DNA of 64,000 nt from Mycobacterium sp. 3519A (GTDB lineage: Bacteria > Actinomycetota > Actinomycetes > Mycobacteriales > Mycobacteriaceae), in the NCBI RefSeq assembly GCF_900240945.1, contig NZ_OESG01000014.1:554923-618922 (forward strand), in the 5' to 3' direction. A model generated the notes under the pieces. That model worked only from the letters and a program-made list of their open reading frames with translations, was not told the origin of the DNA and ran no database searches. Of the stretch, positions 16,694 to 25,700 are shown one piece after another; positions within the stretch are counted from its first letter, which is position 1, and every line of letters starts with the position of its first letter. The translations under genes were made by a program, and so were the position numbers.

Positions 16694-17578
16694 CTAGCCG
16701 CTGCGACACTCGTCGATCAGCCCCCACCGCAGGGCGGTCGCCGTGTCGATGGTGCAACCGGACAGCACCAGATACGCCGTCCGCCACCGGCCGATGCGCC
16801 GGGTGATGCTCACCGTCCCTCCGGCGCCGGGGATCAGACCCAGGCTGAGCTCTGGAAGCCCGAACACGGCGTCGGGATGCGACCGCACCCAGCCGCAGTA
16901 GGCGGCCATCTCCAACCCGCTGCCGAGCACCTGGCCGTGCAACTCGGCGCGGCAGTTGCGGCCAAGGCGGGCGGTCAACTCGTCGAGCACGAGTGCAGGG
17001 CTGTGACGGGTGCGGGACAGGTGTGCGGTGGCCGGATCGGCGAAGGTGCCGAACTCGGCGAGATCGCCGCCGCTGCAGAACGAGGGGCCGTTGCCGGTCA
17101 GCAGCACCTCCGTCACCGAGGGGTCCAGCCGGGCAACCTCGAGCGCCTCGAGCAGCGCCGCGCGCATGTCGGTGGAGAACGCGTTGTGCCGCTGCGGGCG
17201 ATTGAAGCGGACGTGCAGACGTTCGCCGATGCGGTCGGCCTGTACGGGGTCCTGCAGGTCGGGCACGGTGGCGGGCCCGCGTTCGGCGAGCCAGCGCGCG
17301 AACTCCGGACCGGACTGCAGGGTCGAGTAAGCCAGCGATTCGGTGACGACCCCCGAGCGGGTTGGGCCTGCCGGATCGATCGAGCGCAACACGTCGTCGC
17401 AGACGGCGGCCGCCTGCGGCCAGCGCGCGCAGCGCTCGGTGAGTTCGGCCAGCGCGTAGGACACCGAGGGCACGGTGATCGCGCGACGGTCGTCGCAGTC
17501 GTTTTCGGTCAGCGTGAATGTCGCGTCGTCGGAAGGCGTGCCAACGGCGAGGAGCACACCTCCCGACAGCTCGATCAC
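16694..17578 (-). CDS. Enoyl-CoA hydratase/isomerase family protein
   Basis: This 294-residue protein starts with a GTG whose GTGA overlaps the stop of the acyl-CoA synthetase gene. The crotonase core occupies about residues 105-294: HVRFNRPQRHNAFS, LTGNGPSFCSGGDLAEFG (oxyanion region), GSGLEMAAYCG and GLPELSLGLIPGAGGT. Both Glu positions used by hydratases (GLE and PEL) are present, so it may be active. About 100 N-terminal residues precede the core and are unlike the usual crotonase N-terminus; I do not recognise them. The operon suggests it works on the CoA-ester made by the synthetase. Confidence 0.87.
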   Translation of the reverse strand: MIELSGGVLLAVGTPSDDATFTLTENDCDDRRAITVPSVSYALAELTERCARWPQAAAVCDDVLRSIDPAGPTRSGVVTESLAYSTLQSGPEFARWLAERGPATVPDLQDPVQADRIGERLHVRFNRPQRHNAFSTDMRAALLEALEVARLDPSVTEVLLTGNGPSFCSGGDLAEFGTFADPATAHLSRTRHSPALVLDELTARLGRNCRAELHGQVLGSGLEMAAYCGWVRSHPDAVFGLPELSLGLIPGAGGTVSITRRIGRWRTAYLVLSGCTIDTATALRWGLIDECRSG

Positions 17579-19086
17579 GAGTACTTGTTTATCAGCTCCT
17601 GCTTGTACAGCTTGCCGGTATCGGTGCGCGGCAATTGCGCTTCGAACGAAATCGACCGCGGACACTTGTAGTGCGCCAACCGATCCCGCAGCCAGCCGAG
17701 CAGATCCTCGCCGAATTCGTCGGTGGCGTCGGCAGGATCGACCGTCTGGACGACGCCCTTGACGCTCTGTCCCATTTCGTCGTCCGGGATGCCGAACACC
17801 GCGGCGTCCATCACCTTGGGGTGGGTCACCAGCATGTTCTCCGCCTCCTGCGGGTAGATGTTCACCCCGCCGGAGATGATCATGTGGTGGCGCCGGTCGG
17901 TCAGGTACAGGTAGCCGTCCTCGTCGAGATAACCGATGTCGCCCACGGTTTTCCAGCCGTGCGCATCGCGTGACTTGGCGGTCTTCTCCGGATCGTTGAG
18001 GTATTCGAAGTCGAGGCCGCCCTCGAAGTAGATCTCACCCGCCTGGCCCGGCGGCAACTCGTTGCCGTCCTCGTCGAGGATGTGCAGTACGCCCGCCATC
18101 GGCTTGCCCACCGACCCGGGATGCGCCAACCAGTCCTCCGCGGTGATCAACGTCGACCCGATCGCCTCCGATGAGGCGTAGTACTCGTCGACGATCGGCC
18201 CCCACCAGTCGATCATCTGTTTCTTGATCTCGACGGGGCACGGTGCGGCGGCGTGCATCACCCGCTTCAGGCTGGACAGGTCGTAGCGCTCGCGGACGGC
18301 TTCGGGCAACTTCAGCATCCGGGTGAACATCACCGGCACGAACTGGCCGTGGGTGACGCGGTGCTGCTGGATCGCCTGCAGACAGCCCTCGGCGTCGAAC
18401 TTCTCCAAAACGACGGTCGTGATGCCGCCTGCCTGAATCTGCATCGACCACACCGATGGCGCGGTGTGGTACAGCGGGGCGGGGCTGAGGTAGACGGCGT
18501 CGGGATCGAGCCAGAAGCTGACCAACATCGACATCAGGCCGGGCACTTCGTCGGGCGGCAGGTGCGGCAGTTCGCGTTTGATGCCCTTGGGGCGGCCGGT
18601 GGTGCCGGAGGAGTACTGCAGCAGGTCGCCTTCGATCTCGTCGTCGATGGGCGTATCTGGTTGATCCGCAACGCATTCCGGGTAGCGGTGCCAGCCGTCC
18701 AATTCGCCATCGGCGATGATCCGCAGCGGAGGCACGGTGTGCTCGGCGAGGTTCTCGCACGTCTTCTTCAGCGCAGCGGAACCGACGACGGCTTTGGCGC
18801 CGCTGTTGTCGATGATGTAGGCGACCTCGGCCGCGGTCAGATGGGTGTTGATCGGGACGTAGTAGAGCCCGCAGCGCCGCGCCGCCCACATGACGGCGTG
18901 GAAGTGCTCGTTGTTCTCCATCAGGATCGCGACAGCGTCGCCCTCGCGCAGGCCGTGCCTGCGGAAGAAGTGGGCCAGCCGGTTGGCCCGCGCCTCGAGT
19001 TCGGCGAACGTCAGCACCGTCCCCGACGGATGGATGATGACGGCCGGTTTGTCGGGGTGGGCCTCTGCGTGTTCCCGAATCTGCAT
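17575..19086 (-). CDS. AMP-forming acyl-CoA synthetase (FadD4-like)
   Basis: This 503-residue ANL-superfamily ligase carries the AMP-binding motif YSSGTTGRPKGIKREL near residue 165. YYASSEAIGSTLIT follows near residue 310, then the hinge region GWKTVGDIGYLDEDGYLYLTD, and a C-terminal lid ending RTDTGKLYKQELINKY with the catalytic Lys. It activates a carboxylic acid to its CoA-ester. It lies on the far side of fadE3 from the Rv0216-like gene, as fadD4 (Rv0214) does in M. tuberculosis, so it may be fadD4. It leads an operon with the hydratase and Rieske oxygenase. Confidence 0.88.
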   Translation of the reverse strand: MQIREHAEAHPDKPAVIIHPSGTVLTFAELEARANRLAHFFRRHGLREGDAVAILMENNEHFHAVMWAARRCGLYYVPINTHLTAAEVAYIIDNSGAKAVVGSAALKKTCENLAEHTVPPLRIIADGELDGWHRYPECVADQPDTPIDDEIEGDLLQYSSGTTGRPKGIKRELPHLPPDEVPGLMSMLVSFWLDPDAVYLSPAPLYHTAPSVWSMQIQAGGITTVVLEKFDAEGCLQAIQQHRVTHGQFVPVMFTRMLKLPEAVRERYDLSSLKRVMHAAAPCPVEIKKQMIDWWGPIVDEYYASSEAIGSTLITAEDWLAHPGSVGKPMAGVLHILDEDGNELPPGQAGEIYFEGGLDFEYLNDPEKTAKSRDAHGWKTVGDIGYLDEDGYLYLTDRRHHMIISGGVNIYPQEAENMLVTHPKVMDAAVFGIPDDEMGQSVKGVVQTVDPADATDEFGEDLLGWLRDRLAHYKCPRSISFEAQLPRTDTGKLYKQELINKYS

Positions 19087-19109
19087 ATGCCGACTTTACG
19101 ATGATCAAC

Positions 19110-19123
19110 TTGACAGGTGTCAA
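19110..19123. promoter_or_regulatory. Palindromic operator-like site upstream of the fadD operon
   Basis: TTGACA-GG-TGTCAA is a perfect inverted repeat, 24 bp upstream of the synthetase ATG, within the divergent spacer to the cyclase gene. The TTGACA could also act as a -35 box. The form is typical of TetR or GntR operators; no matching regulator gene is adjacent. Confidence 0.4.
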
Positions 19124-19194
19124 GACCCCCGTGTTCACCCTCCCTGTGCTGCGCGAATCTACGATTACGGCACCGGGGGGATCGGGGGTGCGCG

Positions 19195-21867
19195 ATGGCC
19201 GATGCAGGTCAGCCGCGCCCGCCGTCGGGCGTGTTGACCTTCTTCTTCACCGATATCGAAGGCTCGACGCGGCGGTGGGAGACCGACGCCGCGGCGATGC
19301 GGACAGCGCTCGAAACGCACAACGAGGTCCTGCGCGGGGCGGTCGAAGGCCACGGCGGTTCCGTGTTCAACTACACCGGCGACGGCATGTGCGCGGTGTT
19401 CACGTCTCCGCGCTCGGCGGTCGATGCGGCCGTCGCCGCGCAGCGGTTGCTGGAGCTTCCGGTGCGGATGGGCATCGCCACCGGAGAGGCGGAACTCCGC
19501 GGCGGCGACTACTTCGGCACCGTCCTCAATCGAACCGCGCGGATGATGTCGGCCGGCCACGGCGGTCAGATCCTGCTCGACGGCGCAACGGCGGGCCTGG
19601 TCTCCGGGCTGGACCTGATTGCCCTCGGCTCAAAGCGGTTGCGCGACATCGCCGGCCCCGTCGACGTGTACCAGGTCCGGGCGTCCGGTCTGCGGACCGA
19701 CTTCCCGCCGCTGGCGACCGTCGACTCCGTCCCGGGAAATCTGCGGCTGCCGCCAACCAGTTTTGTCGGCCGCCAGGCCGACGTCGCGGAGGTCGAGACG
19801 GCGTTGAAGGCGCACCGCATGGTGACACTGACCGGTGTAGGCGGAGTCGGTAAGACGCGACTGGCGTTGGAGGTCGCGTCACGTGCGGCAACCGATTTCG
19901 CGGACGGTGTGTTCGTCGTCGAGCTGGCCGCCGTCGACGATCCGGCCGCTGTGCCTGAGGCGGTGGCCGCCGCGATGGGCATCACGCAACAGGCGGACCA
20001 GAACATGTCCGACAGTCTCGCCGCGGCGCTGGAGGGCCGGTCGCGATTGCTCGTCTTCGACAACTGCGAGCACGTTCTCGATGCGACGGCCGATGTGATC
20101 GACGCGATCTTCGCCAAGTCGCAGTCGGTGCAGATTCTCGCGACAAGCCGAGAAGGGTTGGGGCTCAACGACGAACAACTATGGCCTGTCCCCTCCCTCG
20201 ACGTCGCCAACGGCGTCGACTCGGCCGCGGTGACCCTGTTCATGGACCGCGCGCAGACCGTCTCACCCAACGCCTCGATGTCGGCGCCCGACGAGGCCAC
20301 CGCCGTCGTGGAGATCTGCCGTCGACTCGACGGCATCCCACTGGCCATCGAACTCGCCGCATCGCGAATGGTCTCCATGACCGCGGTCGAGGTGCGCGAC
20401 CGACTCGACGATCGATTCCGTCTGCTGGTCGGCTCACGGCGCGCGCTAGAACGACACCAGACGCTGCGGCACGCGGTGCAGTGGTCGTACGACCTGCTCG
20501 ACGACACCGAACGGGACCTACTGGCAAGGTGTTCGGTGTTCTCTTGCGGATTCGATCTGGGCGGTGCATGCGCCGTCGGCGAGTCCGCCGACGAACTGGC
20601 GACCCTCGATGTTCTCGACGCGCTGGTGCGGAAGTCGCTTCTCGTCGCGGATCGATCCACATCCCGGACCAGGTACCTGATGCTGGAGACCATCCGCCAG
20701 TTCGCGGCGGAGCAGCTGACCGCCACTGACGCGGCCGACGCCGCCCGTCTCGCGCACGCGAGGTACTTCGCGGAACGCGAGGCCGACGTGATGACCACCT
20801 GGGCTGGTCCACGACAGCGCGAGGCTTACGAATGGTTCACCACCGAACTGGCGAACCTGCGCACCGCGTTCCGCTTCGCCGCGGACAGAAACAATCTGGA
20901 CGTCGCAGCCCCGATCGCGGTCTGCGCGGCGCTGCTCGGCTATTACGTCGAGCAGTACGAGCCGTTCGGATGGGCGGAGGAACTCCTGGAATCCGCACGG
21001 GCCGTGGCGCACCCGCGCCTTGCGCAGCTCTACATGACGGCGGCCATGTGTTATCTGACCGGTCGAAACGACAACTTCCTCGCCTATATGACAGCCGCCG
21101 AGGAAGCCATCGACGACGGGCGCTTCGACGCGGTGCACGTCGGACTCCATGCCGCGATCGGCGGCGGTTGGCTCTACTCAGCCAGCCCCGAACGGTGTGT
21201 CGAGTGGGCCCGACGGTCGCTCTCGAGGTGGCCGGAACATCGCCTGTGGATGCTCCCGCACCTGGTCTTCGCGTATACCTTCGCGGGAGCGCATGAGGAG
21301 GCGCAGGCGGCGTCAAAGGAGTTGTTCGCCGTCGTCGACACCGTCGACAATCCGACACTGGTCACCGGAGCGCTGTTCGCGTATGGGTACATCGAGCGCA
21401 AACGCAACCCCGAGGCCGCGTACGAGGCGCTTCAGCGCGCGCTGGCGGTCTCCCAGGCCGTCGGTGTTCGGCAGATGGAATCCGTTCTCGCCTCGACCTT
21501 GTCGAGCGTGGCGTTCGATCACGCGGACCCGGCGAACGCTCTCGAATACCTGTCGCTGGCGATCCGGACGTATTACGACTCGGGCAGTCTGACGTTCATC
21601 TCGGGTCCGCTCGGCCTTCTCACGGTCGTCTTCGACCGGCTTGGCTGTTATGAGCAGGCGGCCAAGATCAGCTCGTTCGACGCTTCGGCGATATCCCAGG
21701 CGACGTTTCCCGAAATCACAAGGGCCACAGCGCATCTACGGGAGGTGCTCGGCGAGCAGACGTATCTGTCACTCGCGCGTGCGGGCGCGGAGATGACCTA
21801 CGCCGGCAGGGCGACATATGCGCTGGAGCAGATCGAGATCACGCGCGCCCGCCTCCAGCAAACGTAA
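19195..21867 (+). CDS. Class III nucleotide cyclase domain fused to NB-ARC-type ATPase and TPR-like region
   Basis: This 890-residue protein starts at the ATG at 19195. Residues about 10-165 form a class III adenylate/guanylate cyclase domain, with metal-binding Asp20 (FFTDIEGST) and Asp63 (NYTGDG) and the NRTARMMSAGHGGQILL stretch. From about residue 200 an STAND-type ATPase follows: Walker A GVGGVGKTRLALE near residue 212, Walker B RLLVFDNCEHV, and LPLAIELAASR-like IPLAIELAASRMVSM. The last 350 residues are helical, TPR-like. Unlike many mycobacterial relatives it has no C-terminal LuxR-type HTH, so it likely signals through cAMP or protein contact. It stands alone, divergent from the fadD operon. 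Confidence 0.85.
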   Translation: MADAGQPRPPSGVLTFFFTDIEGSTRRWETDAAAMRTALETHNEVLRGAVEGHGGSVFNYTGDGMCAVFTSPRSAVDAAVAAQRLLELPVRMGIATGEAELRGGDYFGTVLNRTARMMSAGHGGQILLDGATAGLVSGLDLIALGSKRLRDIAGPVDVYQVRASGLRTDFPPLATVDSVPGNLRLPPTSFVGRQADVAEVETALKAHRMVTLTGVGGVGKTRLALEVASRAATDFADGVFVVELAAVDDPAAVPEAVAAAMGITQQADQNMSDSLAAALEGRSRLLVFDNCEHVLDATADVIDAIFAKSQSVQILATSREGLGLNDEQLWPVPSLDVANGVDSAAVTLFMDRAQTVSPNASMSAPDEATAVVEICRRLDGIPLAIELAASRMVSMTAVEVRDRLDDRFRLLVGSRRALERHQTLRHAVQWSYDLLDDTERDLLARCSVFSCGFDLGGACAVGESADELATLDVLDALVRKSLLVADRSTSRTRYLMLETIRQFAAEQLTATDAADAARLAHARYFAEREADVMTTWAGPRQREAYEWFTTELANLRTAFRFAADRNNLDVAAPIAVCAALLGYYVEQYEPFGWAEELLESARAVAHPRLAQLYMTAAMCYLTGRNDNFLAYMTAAEEAIDDGRFDAVHVGLHAAIGGGWLYSASPERCVEWARRSLSRWPEHRLWMLPHLVFAYTFAGAHEEAQAASKELFAVVDTVDNPTLVTGALFAYGYIERKRNPEAAYEALQRALAVSQAVGVRQMESVLASTLSSVAFDHADPANALEYLSLAIRTYYDSGSLTFISGPLGLLTVVFDRLGCYEQAAKISSFDASAISQATFPEITRATAHLREVLGEQTYLSLARAGAEMTYAGRATYALEQIEITRARLQQT

Positions 21868-21941
21868 AGCGACCTGTGGATCTGCCCCCAAGCATCTGTG
21901 CGGACTGATTCCAGCGCAGCAACGGCGGTAAATTCGCTTGA

Positions 21942-22151
21942 GTGCGTAAGTACTTCGCGATGATCGGTGCATCCGCTGTGGCCGCCGCCGCGGCGGTCGT
22001 CGCGCTGAACGCACCCGTACCGCAAAGATCGATCAACGTGTGCGCGCTGCTGCCGGGCGTGATGGAAGCATGCCAACCCCCGGACGTCCGCAGAAGCGCC
22101 TTCGTCCGCAAGACCAACCCGCCGACCGTCACCCAGGTGGCTCCGAACTGA
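21942..22151 (+). CDS. Small exported protein, 69 residues
   Basis: This short frame opens with GTG at 21942 (or ATG at 21960). It encodes MRKYF, then an Ala/Val-rich hydrophobic stretch (residues 8-24) like a signal peptide, then about 45 residues with two Cys (CALLPGVMEAC) that could form a disulphide. I do not recognise the family. Codon use is like that of its neighbours. A strong hairpin terminator follows 6 bp after the stop, which supports a real transcript ending here. Confidence 0.5.
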   Translation: MRKYFAMIGASAVAAAAAVVALNAPVPQRSINVCALLPGVMEACQPPDVRRSAFVRKTNPPTVTQVAPN

Positions 22152-22157
22152 CGAACA

Positions 22158-22206
22158 GACGCAAAAGTGCCCAAAATCCAACGGATTTGGGCACTTTTGC
22201 GTCTTT
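22158..22206. terminator. Bidirectional hairpin terminator between the small gene and pckG
   Basis: A 21-bp stem (GACGCAAAAGTGCCC... paired with ...GGGCACTTTTGCGTC) has one bulged A and an AAC loop, followed by TTTT on the plus strand and preceded by A-rich sequence for the minus strand. It lies between two convergent genes. Confidence 0.8.
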
Positions 22207-22216
22207 TCGCGGAAGA

Positions 22217-24043
22217 CTAGTCGGCTTCGGCCAACCGGTGCTTCAGCGCGTCGAACTCGTCCTTGATGCCGGTCGGCAGCTTCTCGCCGACGAACTCGAA
22301 CCACTCCTCGATCAGCGGGATCTCCTTGCGCCACTCGTCGACGTTGACCGCCAGCGCGGCGTCCACGTCGGCGGGGTCGACGTCGAGCCCCGACAAATCC
22401 AGATCCCCGGCGGTCGGCACGATGCCGATCGGCGTGGTCTTGCCGTCCGCCTTGTGCTCGACGCGGTCGATGATCCACTTCATCACGCGGCTGTTCTCGC
22501 CGAAGCCCGGCCACAGGAAGCGGCCGTCCTCACCGCGACGGAACCAGTTGACGAAGAAGATCTTCGGCATCTTCGACTCGTCGGCGTTCTTGCCGATGTC
22601 GATCCAGTGGGCGAAGTAGTCGCCGACGTTGTAGCCGAGGAACGGCAGCATCGCCATCGGGTCACGCCGGACGGTGCCGACCTTGCCTTCGGCGGCGGCG
22701 GTCTGCTCGGAGCCGAGCGTGGCACCGATGAAGACGCCGTGCTGCCAGTCGCGGGCCTGCGTCACCAGCGGCACCGTCGTCTTGCGGCGGCCACCGAACA
22801 GGATCGCCGAGATCGGCACACCCTGCGGGTCGTCCCACTCGGGAGCCAGCGTCGGGCACTGCGACATCGGGGTGCAGTAACGCGAGTTCGGGTGCGCGGC
22901 CGGCTCGTCGGAGTCGGGCGTCCAGTCGCGGCCCTTCCAGTCGATCAGGTGCTGCGGGTCGCCCTCGAGGCCTTCCCACCAGATGTCGTTGTCGTCGGTC
23001 AGCGCGACGTTGGTGAAGACGGTGTTGCCCGCGTCGATGGTCTTCATCGCGTTCGGGTTGGACTTCCAGTTGGTGCCGGGTGCGACGCCGAAGAAGCCGA
23101 ACTCGGGGTTGACCGCGTACAGCCGGCCGTCCTTGCCGAACCGCATCCAGGCGATGTCGTCACCGATGGTCTCGGCGCGCCAGCCAGGAATGGTCGGCTG
23201 CAGCATCGCGAGGTTGGTCTTGCCGCACGCCGACGGGAACGCCGCGGCGACGAAGTACGCCTTGTTCTCCGGGCTGATCAGCTTCAGGATCAGCATGTGC
23301 TCGGCGAGCCAGCCCTCGTCGTGGGCCATCGCCGAGGCGATGCGCAGCGAGTAGCACTTCTTGCCGAGCAGCGCGTTGCCGCCGTAACCCGAGCCGTAGC
23401 TCCAGATCTCGCGGGTCTCCGGGAAGTGGGTGATGTACTTCGTGTCGTTGCACGGCCACGGCACATCCTTTTGTCCGGGCTCGAGCGGTGCGCCCACCGA
23501 ATGCAGCGCCTTGACGAAGAAGCCGTCGGTGCCCATCTTGTCCAGCGCGGCCTGACCCATCCGGGTCATGGTCCGCATCGACACGACGACATATTCGGAG
23601 TCGGTGATCTCGACACCGAGTTTGGGGTCCTCGGCACCGAGCGGGCCCATGCAGAACGGCACCACATACATGGTGCGACCACGCATGCAGCCGCGGTAGA
23701 GGTCGGTCATGATGCCGCGCATCTCGGCCGGGTCCATCCAGTTGTTGGTCGGGCCGGCGTCGATCTCACGCTCGGTACAGATGAAGGTGCGCGACTCCAC
23801 CCGCGCTACGTCGGACGGGTCCGACAACGCCAGGTACGAGTTCGGCTTCTTTTCTTCGTTGAGTTTCTTGAAGGTTCCTGCCGCCACCAGCTGTTCGCAC
23901 AGCCGCGCGTTCTCCTCGTCAGATCCGTCGGCGAACACCACGCGGTCCGGCTGGGTGAGCTCCGCGACCTCGGAGACCCAGGCGAGCAACTCCTTGTGCT
24001 TAGTCGGGGCGGTGTCCAGACCTGGAATGGTCGCTGCTGTCAT
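22217..24043 (-). CDS. pckG: Phosphoenolpyruvate carboxykinase (GTP)
   Basis: This 608-residue protein is the GTP-dependent enzyme that interconverts oxaloacetate and PEP, the entry to gluconeogenesis. Family motifs are the kinase loop [16 protein letters not shown] (with the reactive Cys and P-loop Lys), the metal/substrate segment [13 protein letters not shown], and [24 protein letters not shown]. The ATG at 24043 has GGAGAG 6 bases upstream; a TTG one codon earlier is less likely. Length equals that of other actinobacterial GTP-PEPCKs. It is the counterpart of M. tuberculosis Rv0211 and is followed by a shared terminator. Confidence 0.97.
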   Translation of the reverse strand: MTAATIPGLDTAPTKHKELLAWVSEVAELTQPDRVVFADGSDEENARLCEQLVAAGTFKKLNEEKKPNSYLALSDPSDVARVESRTFICTEREIDAGPTNNWMDPAEMRGIMTDLYRGCMRGRTMYVVPFCMGPLGAEDPKLGVEITDSEYVVVSMRTMTRMGQAALDKMGTDGFFVKALHSVGAPLEPGQKDVPWPCNDTKYITHFPETREIWSYGSGYGGNALLGKKCYSLRIASAMAHDEGWLAEHMLILKLISPENKAYFVAAAFPSACGKTNLAMLQPTIPGWRAETIGDDIAWMRFGKDGRLYAVNPEFGFFGVAPGTNWKSNPNAMKTIDAGNTVFTNVALTDDNDIWWEGLEGDPQHLIDWKGRDWTPDSDEPAAHPNSRYCTPMSQCPTLAPEWDDPQGVPISAILFGGRRKTTVPLVTQARDWQHGVFIGATLGSEQTAAAEGKVGTVRRDPMAMLPFLGYNVGDYFAHWIDIGKNADESKMPKIFFVNWFRRGEDGRFLWPGFGENSRVMKWIIDRVEHKADGKTTPIGIVPTAGDLDLSGLDVDPADVDAALAVNVDEWRKEIPLIEEWFEFVGEKLPTGIKDEFDALKHRLAEAD

Positions 24044-24260
24044 CAAAACTCTCCTGCGTAGGTTTTTGCCAGGACGCAGGCCCCGATGCGCCGATCAAGT
24101 GGGAACGGCGGCACATCCGGTCGTCCCTGTACCGAGGTTAACGTGGGTCACATTCCCGCGGTTAATTGGGAGCATGTCCGATCACTCACAGGAACGATTC
24201 AGATGCGCAATCCGTGGCGTTGTACCGATTCAGTTCTCAACTGACTACATATATAGGTAG
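24044..24260. other. pckG upstream region
   Basis: These 217 bp hold no convincing gene. They contain two GGTTAA copies near 24134 and 24160 flanking GTGGGTCACATTCCCGC, which may be a regulator site for pckG. A small AT-rich imperfect palindrome (CTACATATATAGGTAG, 24245-24260) lies just after the GTPase gene. No site could be assigned to a known regulator. Confidence 0.35.
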
Positions 24261-25700
24261 CTAGTCCGTCCGGACCGCCGCGCCGTACAGCTCATTGCGC
24301 ACCGCATCGAGGGCCTGCCGCAGCGGCGGCAGCCTGCGGTCCCGCGCCACCGCCGCCTTGGCGGTGGCCGCCGCATGTTCGCGCAGTTCGGCGTCGATCT
24401 CGGCGATCCGGTCGGCCGCGGCCGTGCTCTCCATCTCGTCGCGAGCCGCGAGCGCCGTGGCGAGCGTGGTCTCCGCCGACAGCACCCGGGTGGCCACCCG
24501 CTCCTCGACCGTCGCGCGCAGCGCGGCGGTCACGTCGGTGACCCAGCGGTCCAACACCGCCCGGTCCTGCAGCAGGCCACGGATCCCGACCACCCAGACC
24601 GTCAGGAGCAATCCGACCAGGCCGCCCGCCGCCAATCCCGCGATCGTCAGCCCTGGCGCGAGCCCCGCGAACAGGCGGGTGGTCGCGAGCGCGACCCCGA
24701 AGCCGAAGCCTGCACCCAGGACCATCGTCAGCTGCGTCTCCAGCCGCCGGGACTTCACCGGTGGGCGGGTCACCTCTGGTTTGACCGCAGGCGGGGGCGG
24801 TTCGGGCGCCGACAGTCCGAGTTCGGTCGCGACGTCGCCGAGGTGTGTGGTGATGCCCTCGTCCACCTCATCGATCACCTCGTCGACGCGGGTGTGCACG
24901 TAGGACTCGAAGGCGCCGAGCTTTCGCCGGTTGACGTCGGCGGCGTCCTCCTGCAGTTCGGCCCGCACCGATGTGCAGCGGTTGCGCGCGAAGTAGGTCA
25001 GCTGCACTCGGGCCTGCTGGATCTGGCTGCGCAGCGCGATGGTGTGTTCGGACTTCGAGAGGCGCCTGCCTCTCAGGATGTCGTCGCGGCTCTTTCGCAG
25101 CGACGTCACTCGCGCCTGGCGGTCCGCGCCCTCGGCCTCGGCCTGATAGCGGTCGATCACCGCGGTGAGCCGGACTTCCCACGCGCGCAACCTATTCCGC
25201 CGTGGCACGTCAGGATCGCCGAGCCGCTGGCGCAGCACGCCGACGAGGTCGTCGAGCCTCGGTTCGCCGAGATCCGGCGCGGCCGCCGCGCCCACCCATC
25301 GGACATGCTCGTAGCGTGGCGCACGCGCCGCGAGCAACGCGCGATCGGCGGCCAGCACGTCGCGCCAATTGCGGTGCGCGTCGATCTTGGTCACCACACC
25401 GACGATCAGGTCGGTGTAGTTCGCGGCGAGATCCAGTAGAGCGCAATCGGATTCGGTCAACGAGGCGATCGCTGACACCGCGAACACCACCGCGGTCGGC
25501 GCATGCGCGGGGCCCAGCTCGTCTGATTCGACGAACGTGTGCTCCGGCATCCGCTCGCGCAGCGCGGCGATCAGGCTGCTGGTACCCGCCAGCCACGGGC
25601 CCGTCACGAGCACCACGTCCCTGGTCTGCACGCCGGGCGACGTCAGCCCCGGATTGACGGCCGCGACCACGGCATCGGCCTTGGCCACCGGATCAGACAT
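24261..25700 (-). CDS. Dynamin-like GTPase-fold membrane protein with degenerate P-loop (Rv0210-type)
   Basis: This 479-residue protein has a GTPase-like N-terminal domain whose P-loop reads GPWLAGTSS (residues 34-42). The invariant Lys is replaced by Thr. VVTKIDAH near residue 115 matches the G4 motif. A long charged, probably coiled-coil region follows. Then comes a pair of hydrophobic helices (about residues 325-385, rich in Gly/Ala/Leu) and another helical tail. This layout recalls bacterial dynamin-like proteins that act on membranes. The ATG at 25700 overlaps the stop of the upstream GTPase gene. Gene order matches M. tuberculosis Rv0210, beside pckA. Confidence 0.8.
   Translation of the reverse strand: MSDPVAKADAVVAAVNPGLTSPGVQTRDVVLVTGPWLAGTSSLIAALRERMPEHTFVESDELGPAHAPTAVVFAVSAIASLTESDCALLDLAANYTDLIVGVVTKIDAHRNWRDVLAADRALLAARAPRYEHVRWVGAAAAPDLGEPRLDDLVGVLRQRLGDPDVPRRNRLRAWEVRLTAVIDRYQAEAEGADRQARVTSLRKSRDDILRGRRLSKSEHTIALRSQIQQARVQLTYFARNRCTSVRAELQEDAADVNRRKLGAFESYVHTRVDEVIDEVDEGITTHLGDVATELGLSAPEPPPPAVKPEVTRPPVKSRRLETQLTMVLGAGFGFGVALATTRLFAGLAPGLTIAGLAAGGLVGLLLTVWVVGIRGLLQDRAVLDRWVTDVTAALRATVEERVATRVLSAETTLATALAARDEMESTAAADRIAEIDAELREHAAATAKAAVARDRRLPPLRQALDAVRNELYGAAVRTD

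Noticed and set aside
22040..24061. Open frame of over 600 codons antisense to pckG
   Set aside because: Low-complexity, Arg/Val/His-rich product typical of the reverse of a high-GC gene; pckG itself is unmistakable.
24245..24260. AT-rich imperfect palindrome considered as an operator for pckG
   Set aside because: It is about 200 bp from the pckG start, adjacent to another gene's stop, and matches no regulator I know.
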